Notes: a model not told the origin generated them from the letters alone. Shown: positions 1 to 5,473, numbered from the stretch's first letter. The stretch is DNA of 5,473 nt from Bacteroidota bacterium (GCA_018656255.1 JABHYI010000243.1:1-5473); one strand, 5' to 3'. Translations and numbers: made by a program.

Positions 1-19
1 AGTTTGTCGGTAAATATAG

Positions 20-1015
20 TTATTTCCTCGATATTTTGTACACCAAATCTATAATTCTTGAAGAATATCCTGTTTCATTGTCATACCAGCCAATAATTTT
101 TATCATTTTGCCAATCACTGATGTCATTTCTGAGTCAAGAACACAAGAATGTGTGTTTCCAACAATATCGATTGATACAATGGGGTCTTGTGTGAATTCA
201 AGGATGCCTTTCAGTGGGCCGTTGGCAGCTTTTTCAAATAAGGTGTTAACTTCTTGTATTGAGGTCTTTTTTTTAACATTTAGGGTAATATCACACAAAG
301 AGCCATTGGCAACAGGAACACGTATGCCGCATCCGCCAATAACATTGTTTAAATCTGGAAAAAGTTTGGTGAGCGCCTTTGCGGCCCCCGTTGTGGTGGG
401 TACTATAGATTGCCCCGCAGCTCTAGCTCTTCTAAGATCTTTGTGGGGCTGATCGTGTAGGCTTTGATCTGTGGTGTATGAATGTACTGTTGTTATGTAG
501 GCCTGTTCTATTTGAAATGCATCATGAATGAGCTTCAGCATTGGAGCTGCATTGTTGGTAGTGCAGGATGCGTTTGAAATAATACAATCTTCTGGTGTTA
601 ACATGTGGTCGTTAACTCCAGCGACTATCATTTTAATTTGATCATCTACGGGAGGAACACAAAGAATTACCTTTTTCGCTCCACTAGAAATGTGCTGCTC
701 TAATGCTAATTTTGTTTTAAATTTTCCAGTGGCTTCAATAACAATATCTACCCCTTGCCAGGGTATATCTGAAATGGCTGCCTGCGAAGTAAAAGGATAT
801 GATGTATCATCTACTTTGATGCTATGGGTTGTACTCTCTACTTTTCTGTGAAGCACCCCATGAATACTGTCATATTTTAAGAGGTGACTTAGTGTTTTAG
901 CATCTGCAATGTCGTTAATGGCTACTACTTCAATTTCTGGGTGTTGCAATAATAACCTAAAAACTCTTCTTCCAATTCTCCCAAAGCCGTTAATACCAAC
1001 TTTAATTATTGCCAT
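20..1015 (-). CDS. gap: Type I glyceraldehyde-3-phosphate dehydrogenase (phosphorylating)
   Basis: The product (331 aa, normal family length) interconverts glyceraldehyde-3-phosphate and 1,3-bisphosphoglycerate in cytosolic glycolysis or gluconeogenesis. The N-terminal Rossmann fold opens with GINGFGRIGR (residues 7-16). Asp35 in AINDIAD and Pro190 in the DQPHKDLRRARAA segment are the residues expected for NAD rather than NADP preference. The catalytic loop SNASCTTN carries Cys151, with His178 in TTVHSYT as its partner, followed by the phosphate-binding stretch IVPTTTGAAKAL (204-215). The C-terminus has WYDNETGYSSR (310-320). The second cysteine often found in the loop (CTTNC) is Asn155 here, and the usual NEWGYS is NETGYS, so this may be a lineage-specific paralogue. 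The ATG lies 6 bases after the lipA stop with no Shine-Dalgarno sequence or visible promoter, so it is probably the distal gene of a lipA-gap transcript. Family assignment is secure; glycolytic versus gluconeogenic role is not resolvable. Confidence 0.97.
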   Translation of the reverse strand: MAIIKVGINGFGRIGRRVFRLLLQHPEIEVVAINDIADAKTLSHLLKYDSIHGVLHRKVESTTHSIKVDDTSYPFTSQAAISDIPWQGVDIVIEATGKFKTKLALEQHISSGAKKVILCVPPVDDQIKMIVAGVNDHMLTPEDCIISNASCTTNNAAPMLKLIHDAFQIEQAYITTVHSYTTDQSLHDQPHKDLRRARAAGQSIVPTTTGAAKALTKLFPDLNNVIGGCGIRVPVANGSLCDITLNVKKKTSIQEVNTLFEKAANGPLKGILEFTQDPIVSIDIVGNTHSCVLDSEMTSVIGKMIKIIGWYDNETGYSSRIIDLVYKISRK

Positions 1016-1021
1016 AGTATT

Positions 1022-1894
1022 TTAAGTGAGGTGTTTCTGAGCCTTGTAAGAAGATCGAACTAGTGCACTACTCTCAACATGTCTAAAGCCCATTTCAAGA
1101 CCAATTTCCTCGTATTTTTTGAATTGTTCTGGCGTGATAAATTCTTTGACAGGTAAGTGCTTTTTAGAAGGTTGTAAGTATTGTCCAATGGTAAGTATGT
1201 CAAGCCCTACACCGCGCAAATCTTTCATGGTTTGGATTACTTCCTCTTGCGTTTCACCCAGACCAAGCATCATTCCGCTCTTGGTGCGTTTTATGCCATT
1301 GTCTTTAAGGTATTTTAAGACCTCCAAACTTTTTTCGTATTTGGCTTGAATACGTACCTCACGTGTTAATCGTTTAACAGTTTCCATATTGTGAGATACT
1401 ACCTCAGGATTTACAGCTATAATACGGTCTATATTTGTTGTGTTTCCTTGAAAATCTGGAATTAATGTTTCAAGGGTAGTCTCCGGGTTCATGCGCCGAA
1501 TCGCCTTTACTGTTTCTGCCCATATGATAGATCCCATGTCTTTTAAATCATCACGATCTACAGAGGTAACCACTGCATGTTTTATACCCATGATTTTTAT
1601 GGATCGAGCCACTTTTTCTGGTTCATCCCAATCTACATCTTCTGGCCTTCCTGTTTTAACACCACAAAAACCACATGAGCGTGTACAGATGTTTCCAAGT
1701 ATCATAAATGTTGCAGTTCCTTCTGTCCAACATTCTCCCATATTTGGGCAGCTTCCAGAGGTGCAAATTGTGTGCAGGTTGTATTTGTCTACCAATCCTC
1801 TTAGGGCAGTGTATTTTTTACCAGTAGGTAACTTTACACGAAGCCATTTAGGTTTTGGAGTTCTTTGCTGAGGTGCTAAGGTTTCTGTGCTCAT
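1022..1894 (-). CDS. lipA: Lipoyl synthase (radical SAM)
   Basis: LipA inserts two sulfur atoms at C6 and C8 of octanoyl groups attached to lipoyl-dependent proteins (the E2 subunits of pyruvate and 2-oxoglutarate dehydrogenase, and GcvH). It acts in the cytosol. The 290-residue length is typical. The auxiliary 4Fe-4S cluster motif CX4CX5C is at Cys44, Cys49 and Cys55. The radical-SAM cluster motif CX3CX2C is at Cys70, Cys74 and Cys77. The C-terminal RSSY (280-283) supplies the serine ligand of the auxiliary cluster in characterised LipA proteins. GLGET (211-215) is also typical. All expected ligands are present, so the enzyme should be active. The ATG at 1894 is the only plausible start before the conserved core, and it lies just 6 bases after a perfect -7 element. 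The gene is followed by gap at 6 bases and preceded by a sigma-factor gene at 131 bases. No lipB is visible. Confidence 0.98.
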   Translation of the reverse strand: MSTETLAPQQRTPKPKWLRVKLPTGKKYTALRGLVDKYNLHTICTSGSCPNMGECWTEGTATFMILGNICTRSCGFCGVKTGRPEDVDWDEPEKVARSIKIMGIKHAVVTSVDRDDLKDMGSIIWAETVKAIRRMNPETTLETLIPDFQGNTTNIDRIIAVNPEVVSHNMETVKRLTREVRIQAKYEKSLEVLKYLKDNGIKRTKSGMMLGLGETQEEVIQTMKDLRGVGLDILTIGQYLQPSKKHLPVKEFITPEQFKKYEEIGLEMGFRHVESSALVRSSYKAQKHLT

Positions 1895-1900
1895 AGATTA

Positions 1901-1908
1901 CAAAGATA
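1901..1908 (-). promoter_or_regulatory. Candidate lipA(-gap) promoter, Bacteroidota -7 element
   Basis: Read on the minus strand this is TATCTTTG, a perfect match to the Bacteroidota -7 consensus TAnnTTTG. No TTG is present at the usual -33 distance. Only six bases (TAATCT) separate it from the lipA ATG. If transcription starts about four bases downstream of the element, the message would carry only about three untranslated bases. The palindromes ATACGTAT (1906-1913) and GTATAC (1910-1915) overlap its upstream edge. A short motif of this kind can occur by chance in AT-rich DNA. Confidence 0.55.
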
Positions 1909-1944
1909 CGTATACAAAATTAATAGTGTTCTATTTTTAAGACC

Positions 1945-1988
1945 TGCATACGTTAAAAAAATCAGAAAGATTTTATCAATTGTATGCA
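1945..1988. repeat. Imperfect long inverted repeat between sigma gene and lipA
   Basis: TGCATAC (1945-1951) is the exact reverse complement of GTATGCA (1982-1988). Inside these arms a second pair, AAAATC (1958-1963) and GATTTT (1969-1974), closes a five-base loop, with small internal loops between the two stems. In minus-strand RNA this would fold about 80 bases downstream of the lipA-side end of the sigma gene's neighbour region, 37 to 80 bases past the sigma stop. It could be a weak terminator, a processing site or an operator near the lipA promoter. The inner stem is all weak pairs except one G-C, and the following T-run sits inside the outer stem, so it is not a standard terminator. Confidence 0.4.
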
Positions 1989-2025
1989 ATAAATGGAGCA
2001 AATACGCTAAGGGCCTGTATATAAT

Positions 2026-2598
2026 TTAAAGACTGTTGTTTTTGGTGATAATTTCTGCTAACAATTTTTTTGCCCGCAATAGCCTTACTTTAATATTGCT
2101 AAGGGGTTCGGTGAGTTCTTGTGCTATTTCACTGTAGCTCATTTCTTGAAAATAACGTAACTGAATAACCTCTTGGTAAGCAGGTTTTAATAGCTTAATG
2201 TCTCGCAACAATTGTGTTAAATTTTGCTTTGTAATTAACACATCTTCTGGAGTTGGGTTTGCATCTGGCACACTTTTTAACTGTGCATCACTTGCTGAGT
2301 TTGCTTGTGTGTGTAGTGTTGCATTTTTTTTTCTAGTCTTGTCTATCTGTATGTTTTTAGAGATTGTAATAAGCCATGTGCTAAAAACATAGGTTTCTTT
2401 ATAGGAGTGTATTTTGTCAAATGCTTTTGCGAAGGTTTCTATGGTAATATCCTCAGCCTCAAATTCGTTTCCTACGCGTTTAATCTGGAAGCCATACACC
2501 TGATTCCAATACCGATCTAATAAAAAATTATATGCAGATTGCTTGCCTAATTTTGCATTAGCCACTTGGATGTCTATAGCTGTTTTATCTATTTCCAC
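2026..2598 (-). CDS. ECF-type sigma-70 family RNA polymerase sigma factor
   Basis: A 190-residue two-domain sigma factor that would direct RNA polymerase to a specific promoter set. Region 2 spans about residues 15-90: the RNA-polymerase-contacting helix contains EAEDITIETFAKAFDKI (47-63), and FSTWLITISKNIQID (72-86) corresponds to regions 2.3-2.4. A polar Ala/Ser/Asn-rich linker (about 91-120) follows. Region 4 spans about 125-182, with the -35-binding helix-turn-helix in MSYSEIAQELTEPLSNIKVR (153-172). Regions 1.1 and 3 are absent, as in ECF sigmas. The start is GTG at 2598; no in-frame ATG exists before the region 2 core, and no Shine-Dalgarno is seen. No anti-sigma gene follows; lipA does, after 131 bases. 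Regulon and inducing signal cannot be inferred. The family call is firm, while the exact start is somewhat uncertain because the frame stays open upstream. Confidence 0.93.
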   Translation of the reverse strand: MEIDKTAIDIQVANAKLGKQSAYNFLLDRYWNQVYGFQIKRVGNEFEAEDITIETFAKAFDKIHSYKETYVFSTWLITISKNIQIDKTRKKNATLHTQANSASDAQLKSVPDANPTPEDVLITKQNLTQLLRDIKLLKPAYQEVIQLRYFQEMSYSEIAQELTEPLSNIKVRLLRAKKLLAEIITKNNSL

Positions 2599-2651
2599 GG
2601 GGTAGTTTTTGAAAAACGATTTTGAATAAAGATAACAATTTGAATTGCAAT

Positions 2652-2659
2652 CAAAAATA
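2652..2659 (-). promoter_or_regulatory. Candidate promoter of the sigma-factor gene (-7 element)
   Basis: The minus strand reads TATTTTTG, a perfect TAnnTTTG match, inside the 11-mer ATGTATTTTTG that also precedes two other genes in this window. An inferred start near 2648 gives a leader of about 50 bases before the GTG. An alternative is that TTTG at 2652-2655 serves as the -33 element for TATCTTTA (2627-2634), a one-mismatch -7 element 17 bases further downstream. The sequence alone does not decide between them. Confidence 0.5.
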
Positions 2660-2664
2660 CATCT

Positions 2665-2685
2665 AAGTGTTGTGAAAAAACACTT
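2665..2685 (-). terminator. Perfect 7-bp inverted repeat; weak terminator or operator
   Basis: AAGTGTT (2665-2671) and AACACTT (2679-2685) are exact reverse complements around a seven-base loop. It lies just past the stop of the small membrane gene, so in minus-strand RNA it could end that transcript, although the tract after it (AGATGTATTTTTG) is not a clean T-run. It also sits immediately upstream of the sigma-gene -7 element, roughly -17 to -37, where a regulator of that promoter would bind. On the plus strand it is followed by TGATTTTTT. I favour a terminator weakly, without excluding an operator. Confidence 0.4.
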
Positions 2686-2706
2686 TGATTTTTTAGGAAT
2701 TAAAAA

Positions 2707-2907
2707 TTAATTTTTTTCTTCCGTGCAGGTGTCAAACTGATCTGGTGTTTTACCGCAAAAGCCACATGGCTGCGCATCTTTGTTTAAAAAAGGGCTTTGA
2801 CTTGCACAAGTTCCTGCAAATTCCCCGTCTTTTTTAGCCCAAATTTTGATTGCTATACCAGCAACGGCCAGTAGTAAAAGTAATACTGTAATAAGTAACA
2901 ATTCCAT
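2707..2907 (-). CDS. Small single-pass membrane protein with four-cysteine tail, unknown function
   Basis: A 66-residue protein with one strongly hydrophobic segment (about residues 3-20, ELLLITVLLLLLAVAGIAI) followed by a basic stretch KIWAKK and a short hydrophilic tail. The tail holds Cys34, a CGFC pair (Cys48, Cys51) and Cys61, in GTCASQSPF, QPCGFCGKT and FDTC. The positive residues after the hydrophobic segment suggest, by the positive-inside rule, an N-out topology with a cytoplasmic tail. The spacing could suit a metal or Fe-S site, but this is inference. I recall similar short proteins in Flavobacteriia labelled only as membrane or secreted protein; no function is known to me. A longer reading from ATG at 2937 adds ten residues, but its first codons are the -7 element itself, so the ATG at 2907 is preferred. 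The composition is too ordered (hydrophobic helix plus Cys motif) for a chance frame. Confidence 0.85.
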   Translation of the reverse strand: MELLLITVLLLLLAVAGIAIKIWAKKDGEFAGTCASQSPFLNKDAQPCGFCGKTPDQFDTCTEEKN

Positions 2908-2926
2908 GAGAGTATAATTGAGATTG

Positions 2927-2934
2927 CAAAAATA
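2927..2934 (-). promoter_or_regulatory. Promoter of the small membrane-protein gene (-7 element)
   Basis: The minus strand reads TATTTTTG, a perfect TAnnTTTG match within ATGTATTTTTG (2927-2937). A start near 2923 gives a leader of about 16 bases before the ATG at 2907. No TTG is found at -33. The placement is informative for the start codon: translation from 2937 would need codons lying inside the promoter. Confidence 0.6.
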
Positions 2935-2940
2935 CATTAT

Positions 2941-2950
2941 TTAGCGCTAA
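2941..2950. promoter_or_regulatory. Perfect 10-bp palindrome TTAGCGCTAA, possible operator
   Basis: TTAGCGCTAA is an exact palindrome in an otherwise AT-rich stretch. It sits six bases upstream of the -7 element of the small membrane gene, about -18 to -27 from its inferred start, which is a classic place for a repressor or activator dimer. No regulator gene that would bind it is visible. It could be chance. Confidence 0.35.
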
Positions 2951-3043
2951 TGTTTTTCTTGGATCCTTTTGAAAAATAAAAACAAGTGAATAGGTGTTTT
3001 TAGCTTTTATTTTTAAAAAACCATTCTTTTTAGGTTAAAATGT

Positions 3044-3126
3044 AAAATAAGGGGGGTGTAAGTGATAAAATTGTTATTTGTTGATATTTTTAGATAAAAA
3101 ATAGGGGGGTATATGCTGTAAAAATG
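3044..3126 (+). promoter_or_regulatory. Two direct repeats with G6 cores upstream of glnN, candidate activator sites
   Basis: Two 30-base units (3044-3073 and 3097-3126) match at 22 of 30 positions when aligned on their G6 runs (3051-3056 and 3104-3109). Both have an A4 block to the left, the shared core AGGGGGGTnTA, and TAAAA to the right. The cores are 53 bp apart, close to five helical turns, so both would face the same side of the DNA. The inner core falls at about -34 to -29 of the glnN promoter, replacing the -33 element, and the outer at about -87 to -82. This arrangement suggests activator binding sites, plausibly for nitrogen control of glutamine synthetase. The repeat is seen directly; the function is inferred. 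Confidence 0.55.
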
Positions 3127-3134
3127 TATTTTTG
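3127..3134 (+). promoter_or_regulatory. glnN promoter, Bacteroidota -7 element
   Basis: TATTTTTG matches TAnnTTTG exactly and lies directly after the inner G6 repeat. The inferred start near 3138 gives a leader of about 49 bases. There is no TTG at the expected -33 distance; the G6 core occupies that place, so the promoter may depend on an activator. The leader contains a perfect palindrome, TGAAATTTCA (3146-3155), but no riboswitch-like structure that I can see. Confidence 0.6.
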
Positions 3135-3186
3135 TGCTTTAAAATTGAAATTTCAGTAAAAACAAACATTTAAAAGAGTACATATT

Positions 3187-5370
3187 ATGTCTACATTAAG
3201 ATTTCATGCCATCAAAGAAACATTCAATCGTCCTGTTATAGACGTGCAAGAGCCCCAGAGACGTTCTGATATATTTGGGTCAAACGTGTTTAACAATGCA
3301 GCCATGCGTCAGTTTTTGACCAAAGATTCATTTAAGAGTGTTCAAGATGCCGTTGTAAATGGTAGTAAAATTAACAGAGCTATTGCAGATCATATTTCAA
3401 CAGGTATGAAAGAGTGGGCTATCGCAAAAGGAGCTACTCATTACACGCACTGGTTTCAGCCATTGACAGGAACTACTGCAGAGAAACATGATGATTTTTT
3501 CGAAACTACTGAAGATGGAGCCATAGAAAAATTTGGAGGTGGGCAACTTGTACAACAAGAACCAGATGCCTCAAGTTTTCCAAACGGAGGTATTAGAAAT
3601 ACTTTTGAAGCTCGTGGTTATACAGCTTGGGATCCAACCTCTCCTGCATTTATATATGGAACCACTCTTTGTATACCTACAGTTTTTGTTTCTTACACAG
3701 GAGAAGCCTTAGATAATAAGACACCTTTATTAAGAGCATTACAAACCATAGACTCTGCAGCTACAGATGTCGCAAAATATTTTGACAAAACAGTAACAAA
3801 GGTGAATCCAACCCTAGGTTGGGAACAAGAATACTTCTTGATTGATAAGGCTTTGGCCAAATCAAGACCAGATATAAACCTTACGGGTAGAACGCTGCTT
3901 GGGCATAGTTCTGCAAAAGGACAACAATTAGATGATCATTATTTTGGTTCTATACCAAAGCGTGCCTTAGACTACATGCGTGATCTGGAAACAGAATGTA
4001 TGTATCTAGGTATCCCGGTCAAAACCCGTCACAACGAAGTTGCTCCAAACCAATTTGAGTTAGCGCCCATTTTTGAAGAAACAAATCTTGCTGTAGATCA
4101 CAACTCACTACTTATGGATGTGATGACTAAGGTTGGAGATAGACATAATTTTAAAGTTTTATTTCATGAAAAGCCATTTGCTGGTATAAATGGAAGTGGT
4201 AAGCACAACAACTGGTCTTTGGCAACCAATACAGGGGTCAACCTTTTAAGCCCAGGTAGTACACCAATGAAAAACTTACAGTTTTTAACCTTCTTTATAA
4301 ACACCATCAAGGCTGTGAATGAGTATGAGGAGCTGTTAAGAGCAGCTATTGCTAGTGCTAGTAATGATCACCGTTTAGGGGCTAATGAGGCTCCACCGGC
4401 AATTATTTCTGTTTTTATTGGTACGCAGTTAACAAACGTGTTGAATGCTTTAGAAAAAGTAAAAGACGGTAAATTATCTCCAGAAGATAAAACAGATCTT
4501 AAACTAAATGTGGTTGGTAAGATTCCTGAAATTTTATTAGACAACACAGATAGAAACCGCACCTCACCATTTGCCTTTACAGGGAACAAGTTTGAGTTTA
4601 GAGCTGTGGGTTCTACCGCAAATTGTGCAAAACCTATGACGGTATTAAACGCAATTGTTGCAAAGCAGTTAATGGAGTTTAAAACCCAAGTTGATGGTCT
4701 TATTAAGGGTAAAAAAATGAAGAAAGATGATGCTATTTTTAATGTATTGAGAGAGTACATTAAAGATTCAAAGCGCATTCGTTTTGAGGGTGATGGTTAT
4801 GGTGAAGCTTGGGAAATTGAAGCAGGAAAACGTGGTCTGAGTAATAACAAAACAACTCCGCTAGCTTTAAAAGAGCAAGTTTCTAAGAAAACTATTGCGC
4901 TATATGAAGGCCTTGGTATCATGAATAAAATTGAGATTGAAGCCCGTCATGAGATTGAAGTTGAGGAGTATGCAATGCATATTCAGATAGAGGCAAGAGT
5001 GTTGGGTGATATTGCAAGAAACCATGTAATACCAACAGCTATTAAATATCAAAATATACTCATAGAGAACGTTCAAGGTATTAAAGATATTTATGGTAAA
5101 GATTTCAAGAAGCTTGCAAAAGAGCAAATGAACTTAATAGAGTCAATTAGCAGTCATATTGAGAATATCAATGGAGGAATTACAGATATGATTAATGCAC
5201 GTAAAAAAGCCAATAAAATTGAAGATTCAGAAAAGCGTGCAATAGCTTATTGTGATAAAATAAGACCTTATTTTGAAGAAATTCGTTACCACTGTGATAA
5301 GCTAGAACTTTTAGTGGATGATGAGATCTGGCCGTTGACAAAATACCGTGAATTATTATTTACCAGATAA
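3187..5370 (+). CDS. glnN: Type III glutamine synthetase
   Basis: The enzyme joins ammonium and glutamate using ATP to make glutamine, the main entry of ammonium into metabolism; it acts in the cytosol as a large oligomer (dodecamers in characterised GSIII). The 727-residue length is normal for the type III family, which is much larger than types I and II. Visible motifs in order: a conserved N-terminus (STLRFHAIKETFNR), THWFQPLTGTTAEKHDDF (87-104), the GSIII signature GWEQEYFLID (211-220), RHNEVAPNQFELAPIFE (281-297), FHEKPFAGINGSGKHNNWS (326-344), NDHRLGANEAPPAIIS (393-408) and NRTSPFAFTGNKFEFRAVG (457-475). These carry the metal-binding glutamates and the ATP- and glutamate-binding residues. 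A helical, charged C-terminal domain follows. The start fits the family N-terminus, with a weak purine tract AAAAGAG (3172-3178) eight bases upstream. It is monocistronic, with its own promoter and terminator. No PII or ammonium transporter gene is in view. Confidence 0.98.
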   Translation: MSTLRFHAIKETFNRPVIDVQEPQRRSDIFGSNVFNNAAMRQFLTKDSFKSVQDAVVNGSKINRAIADHISTGMKEWAIAKGATHYTHWFQPLTGTTAEKHDDFFETTEDGAIEKFGGGQLVQQEPDASSFPNGGIRNTFEARGYTAWDPTSPAFIYGTTLCIPTVFVSYTGEALDNKTPLLRALQTIDSAATDVAKYFDKTVTKVNPTLGWEQEYFLIDKALAKSRPDINLTGRTLLGHSSAKGQQLDDHYFGSIPKRALDYMRDLETECMYLGIPVKTRHNEVAPNQFELAPIFEETNLAVDHNSLLMDVMTKVGDRHNFKVLFHEKPFAGINGSGKHNNWSLATNTGVNLLSPGSTPMKNLQFLTFFINTIKAVNEYEELLRAAIASASNDHRLGANEAPPAIISVFIGTQLTNVLNALEKVKDGKLSPEDKTDLKLNVVGKIPEILLDNTDRNRTSPFAFTGNKFEFRAVGSTANCAKPMTVLNAIVAKQLMEFKTQVDGLIKGKKMKKDDAIFNVLREYIKDSKRIRFEGDGYGEAWEIEAGKRGLSNNKTTPLALKEQVSKKTIALYEGLGIMNKIEIEARHEIEVEEYAMHIQIEARVLGDIARNHVIPTAIKYQNILIENVQGIKDIYGKDFKKLAKEQMNLIESISSHIENINGGITDMINARKKANKIEDSEKRAIAYCDKIRPYFEEIRYHCDKLELLVDDEIWPLTKYRELLFTR

Positions 5371-5389
5371 TTAAATAATACATAAAATT

Positions 5390-5419
5390 AAAAGCCTGCA
5401 AGAAATTGTGGGCTTTTTT
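5390..5419 (+). terminator. Rho-independent terminator of glnN
   Basis: An 11-bp stem pairs 5390-5400 (AAAAGCCTGCA) with 5407-5417 (TGTGGGCTTTT), including two G-U wobbles, around the loop AGAAAT. The T-run (six T, 5414-5419) begins within the stem and ends just past it. It starts 20 bases after the glnN stop. The minus-strand sequence GGCTTTTAATTTT also gives a usable T-rich tail, so it could serve a convergent gene beyond the right edge. Confidence 0.85.
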
Positions 5420-5473
5420 GTGGGTAATTCTAAGATCGTTGAGTAATGTTATGGCATATTGTTCCACAAAGTA

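Noticed and set aside
36..452. Plus-strand 138-residue open frame inside gap
   Set aside because: It is antisense to a strongly conserved GAPDH gene, has no promoter or recognisable domain, and is explained by the opposite-strand codons.
1663..1680. CGFCG shared by LipA (Cys74-Cys77) and the small membrane protein (Cys48-Cys51)
   Set aside because: A five-residue match around a CxxC pair is expected often; in LipA it is part of the radical-SAM triad, and the small protein lacks the third cysteine at that spacing.
1491..1871. Plus-strand 126-residue open frame inside lipA (also 1119-1349)
   Set aside because: Antisense shadows of a complete lipA with all ligands; no independent support.
2972..3014. 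10-bp inverted repeat AAAAATAAAA / TTTTATTTTT in the divergent intergenic region
   Set aside because: Made only of A and T with a 23-base loop; pairings of this kind are expected by chance in such AT-rich DNA.
3138..3186. Possible riboswitch or attenuator in the glnN leader
   Set aside because: The leader is only about 49 bases, AT-rich, with one short palindrome and no terminator-antiterminator pair or known riboswitch core.
4368..4778. Minus-strand 136-residue open frame inside glnN (also 4900-5127)
   Set aside because: Antisense to the conserved glutamine synthetase core; no motif or promoter.
5360..5473. Minus-strand open frame entering from the right edge (37 residues, ending at 5360), or shorter frames ending before the terminator
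   Set aside because: No recognisable residues, it runs through the glnN terminator and the end of glnN, and only a fragment is visible. A convergent gene beyond the edge cannot be judged.
5446..5473. Plus-strand ATG starts at 5446 and 5451 open to the window edge
   Set aside because: Only eight or nine codons are visible, with no promoter or ribosome binding site between them and the glnN terminator.

Overview
The window looks like ordinary chromosomal DNA from a member of the Flavobacteriia (phylum Bacteroidota). The evidence is the low G+C content, the AT-rich gaps between genes, the near absence of Shine-Dalgarno sequences, several matches to the Bacteroidota -7 promoter element TAnnTTTG, and proteins of typical flavobacterial character (a type III glutamine synthetase, and a 66-residue membrane protein with a Cys-rich tail). 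This assignment is inferred from sequence character, not from a database search.

Layout, left to right. A minus-strand block is transcribed leftward: an ECF-type sigma factor (2026-2598), then lipoyl synthase lipA (1022-1894), then glyceraldehyde-3-phosphate dehydrogenase gap (20-1015). lipA and gap are only 6 bases apart and are almost certainly cotranscribed. The sigma gene lies 131 bases upstream of lipA, and the gap between them holds a long imperfect inverted repeat and a perfect -7 element directly before the lipA start. Upstream of the sigma gene, also on the minus strand, is a small gene (2707-2907) for one membrane segment plus a four-cysteine tail. A 279-base divergent intergenic region (2908-3186) separates it from glnN (3187-5370, plus strand), a full-length type III glutamine synthetase followed by a clear hairpin terminator. 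The last 54 bases hold no gene I can support.

How the genes relate. gap (central carbon flux), lipA (lipoate for the pyruvate and 2-oxoglutarate dehydrogenase complexes) and glnN (ammonium assimilation) are housekeeping functions of central carbon and nitrogen metabolism. The sigma factor and the small membrane protein have no assignable target or partner here.

The most interesting material is regulatory. Two direct repeats built around a run of six G lie 53 bp apart (about five helical turns) upstream of glnN, and the inner one occupies the place where a -33 element would be. Three separate promoters (glnN, the small membrane gene, the sigma gene) share an identical 11-mer, ATGTATTTTTG, containing the -7 element. 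There is no mobile element, CRISPR array, RNA gene or defence locus. I see no convincing new multi-gene system.
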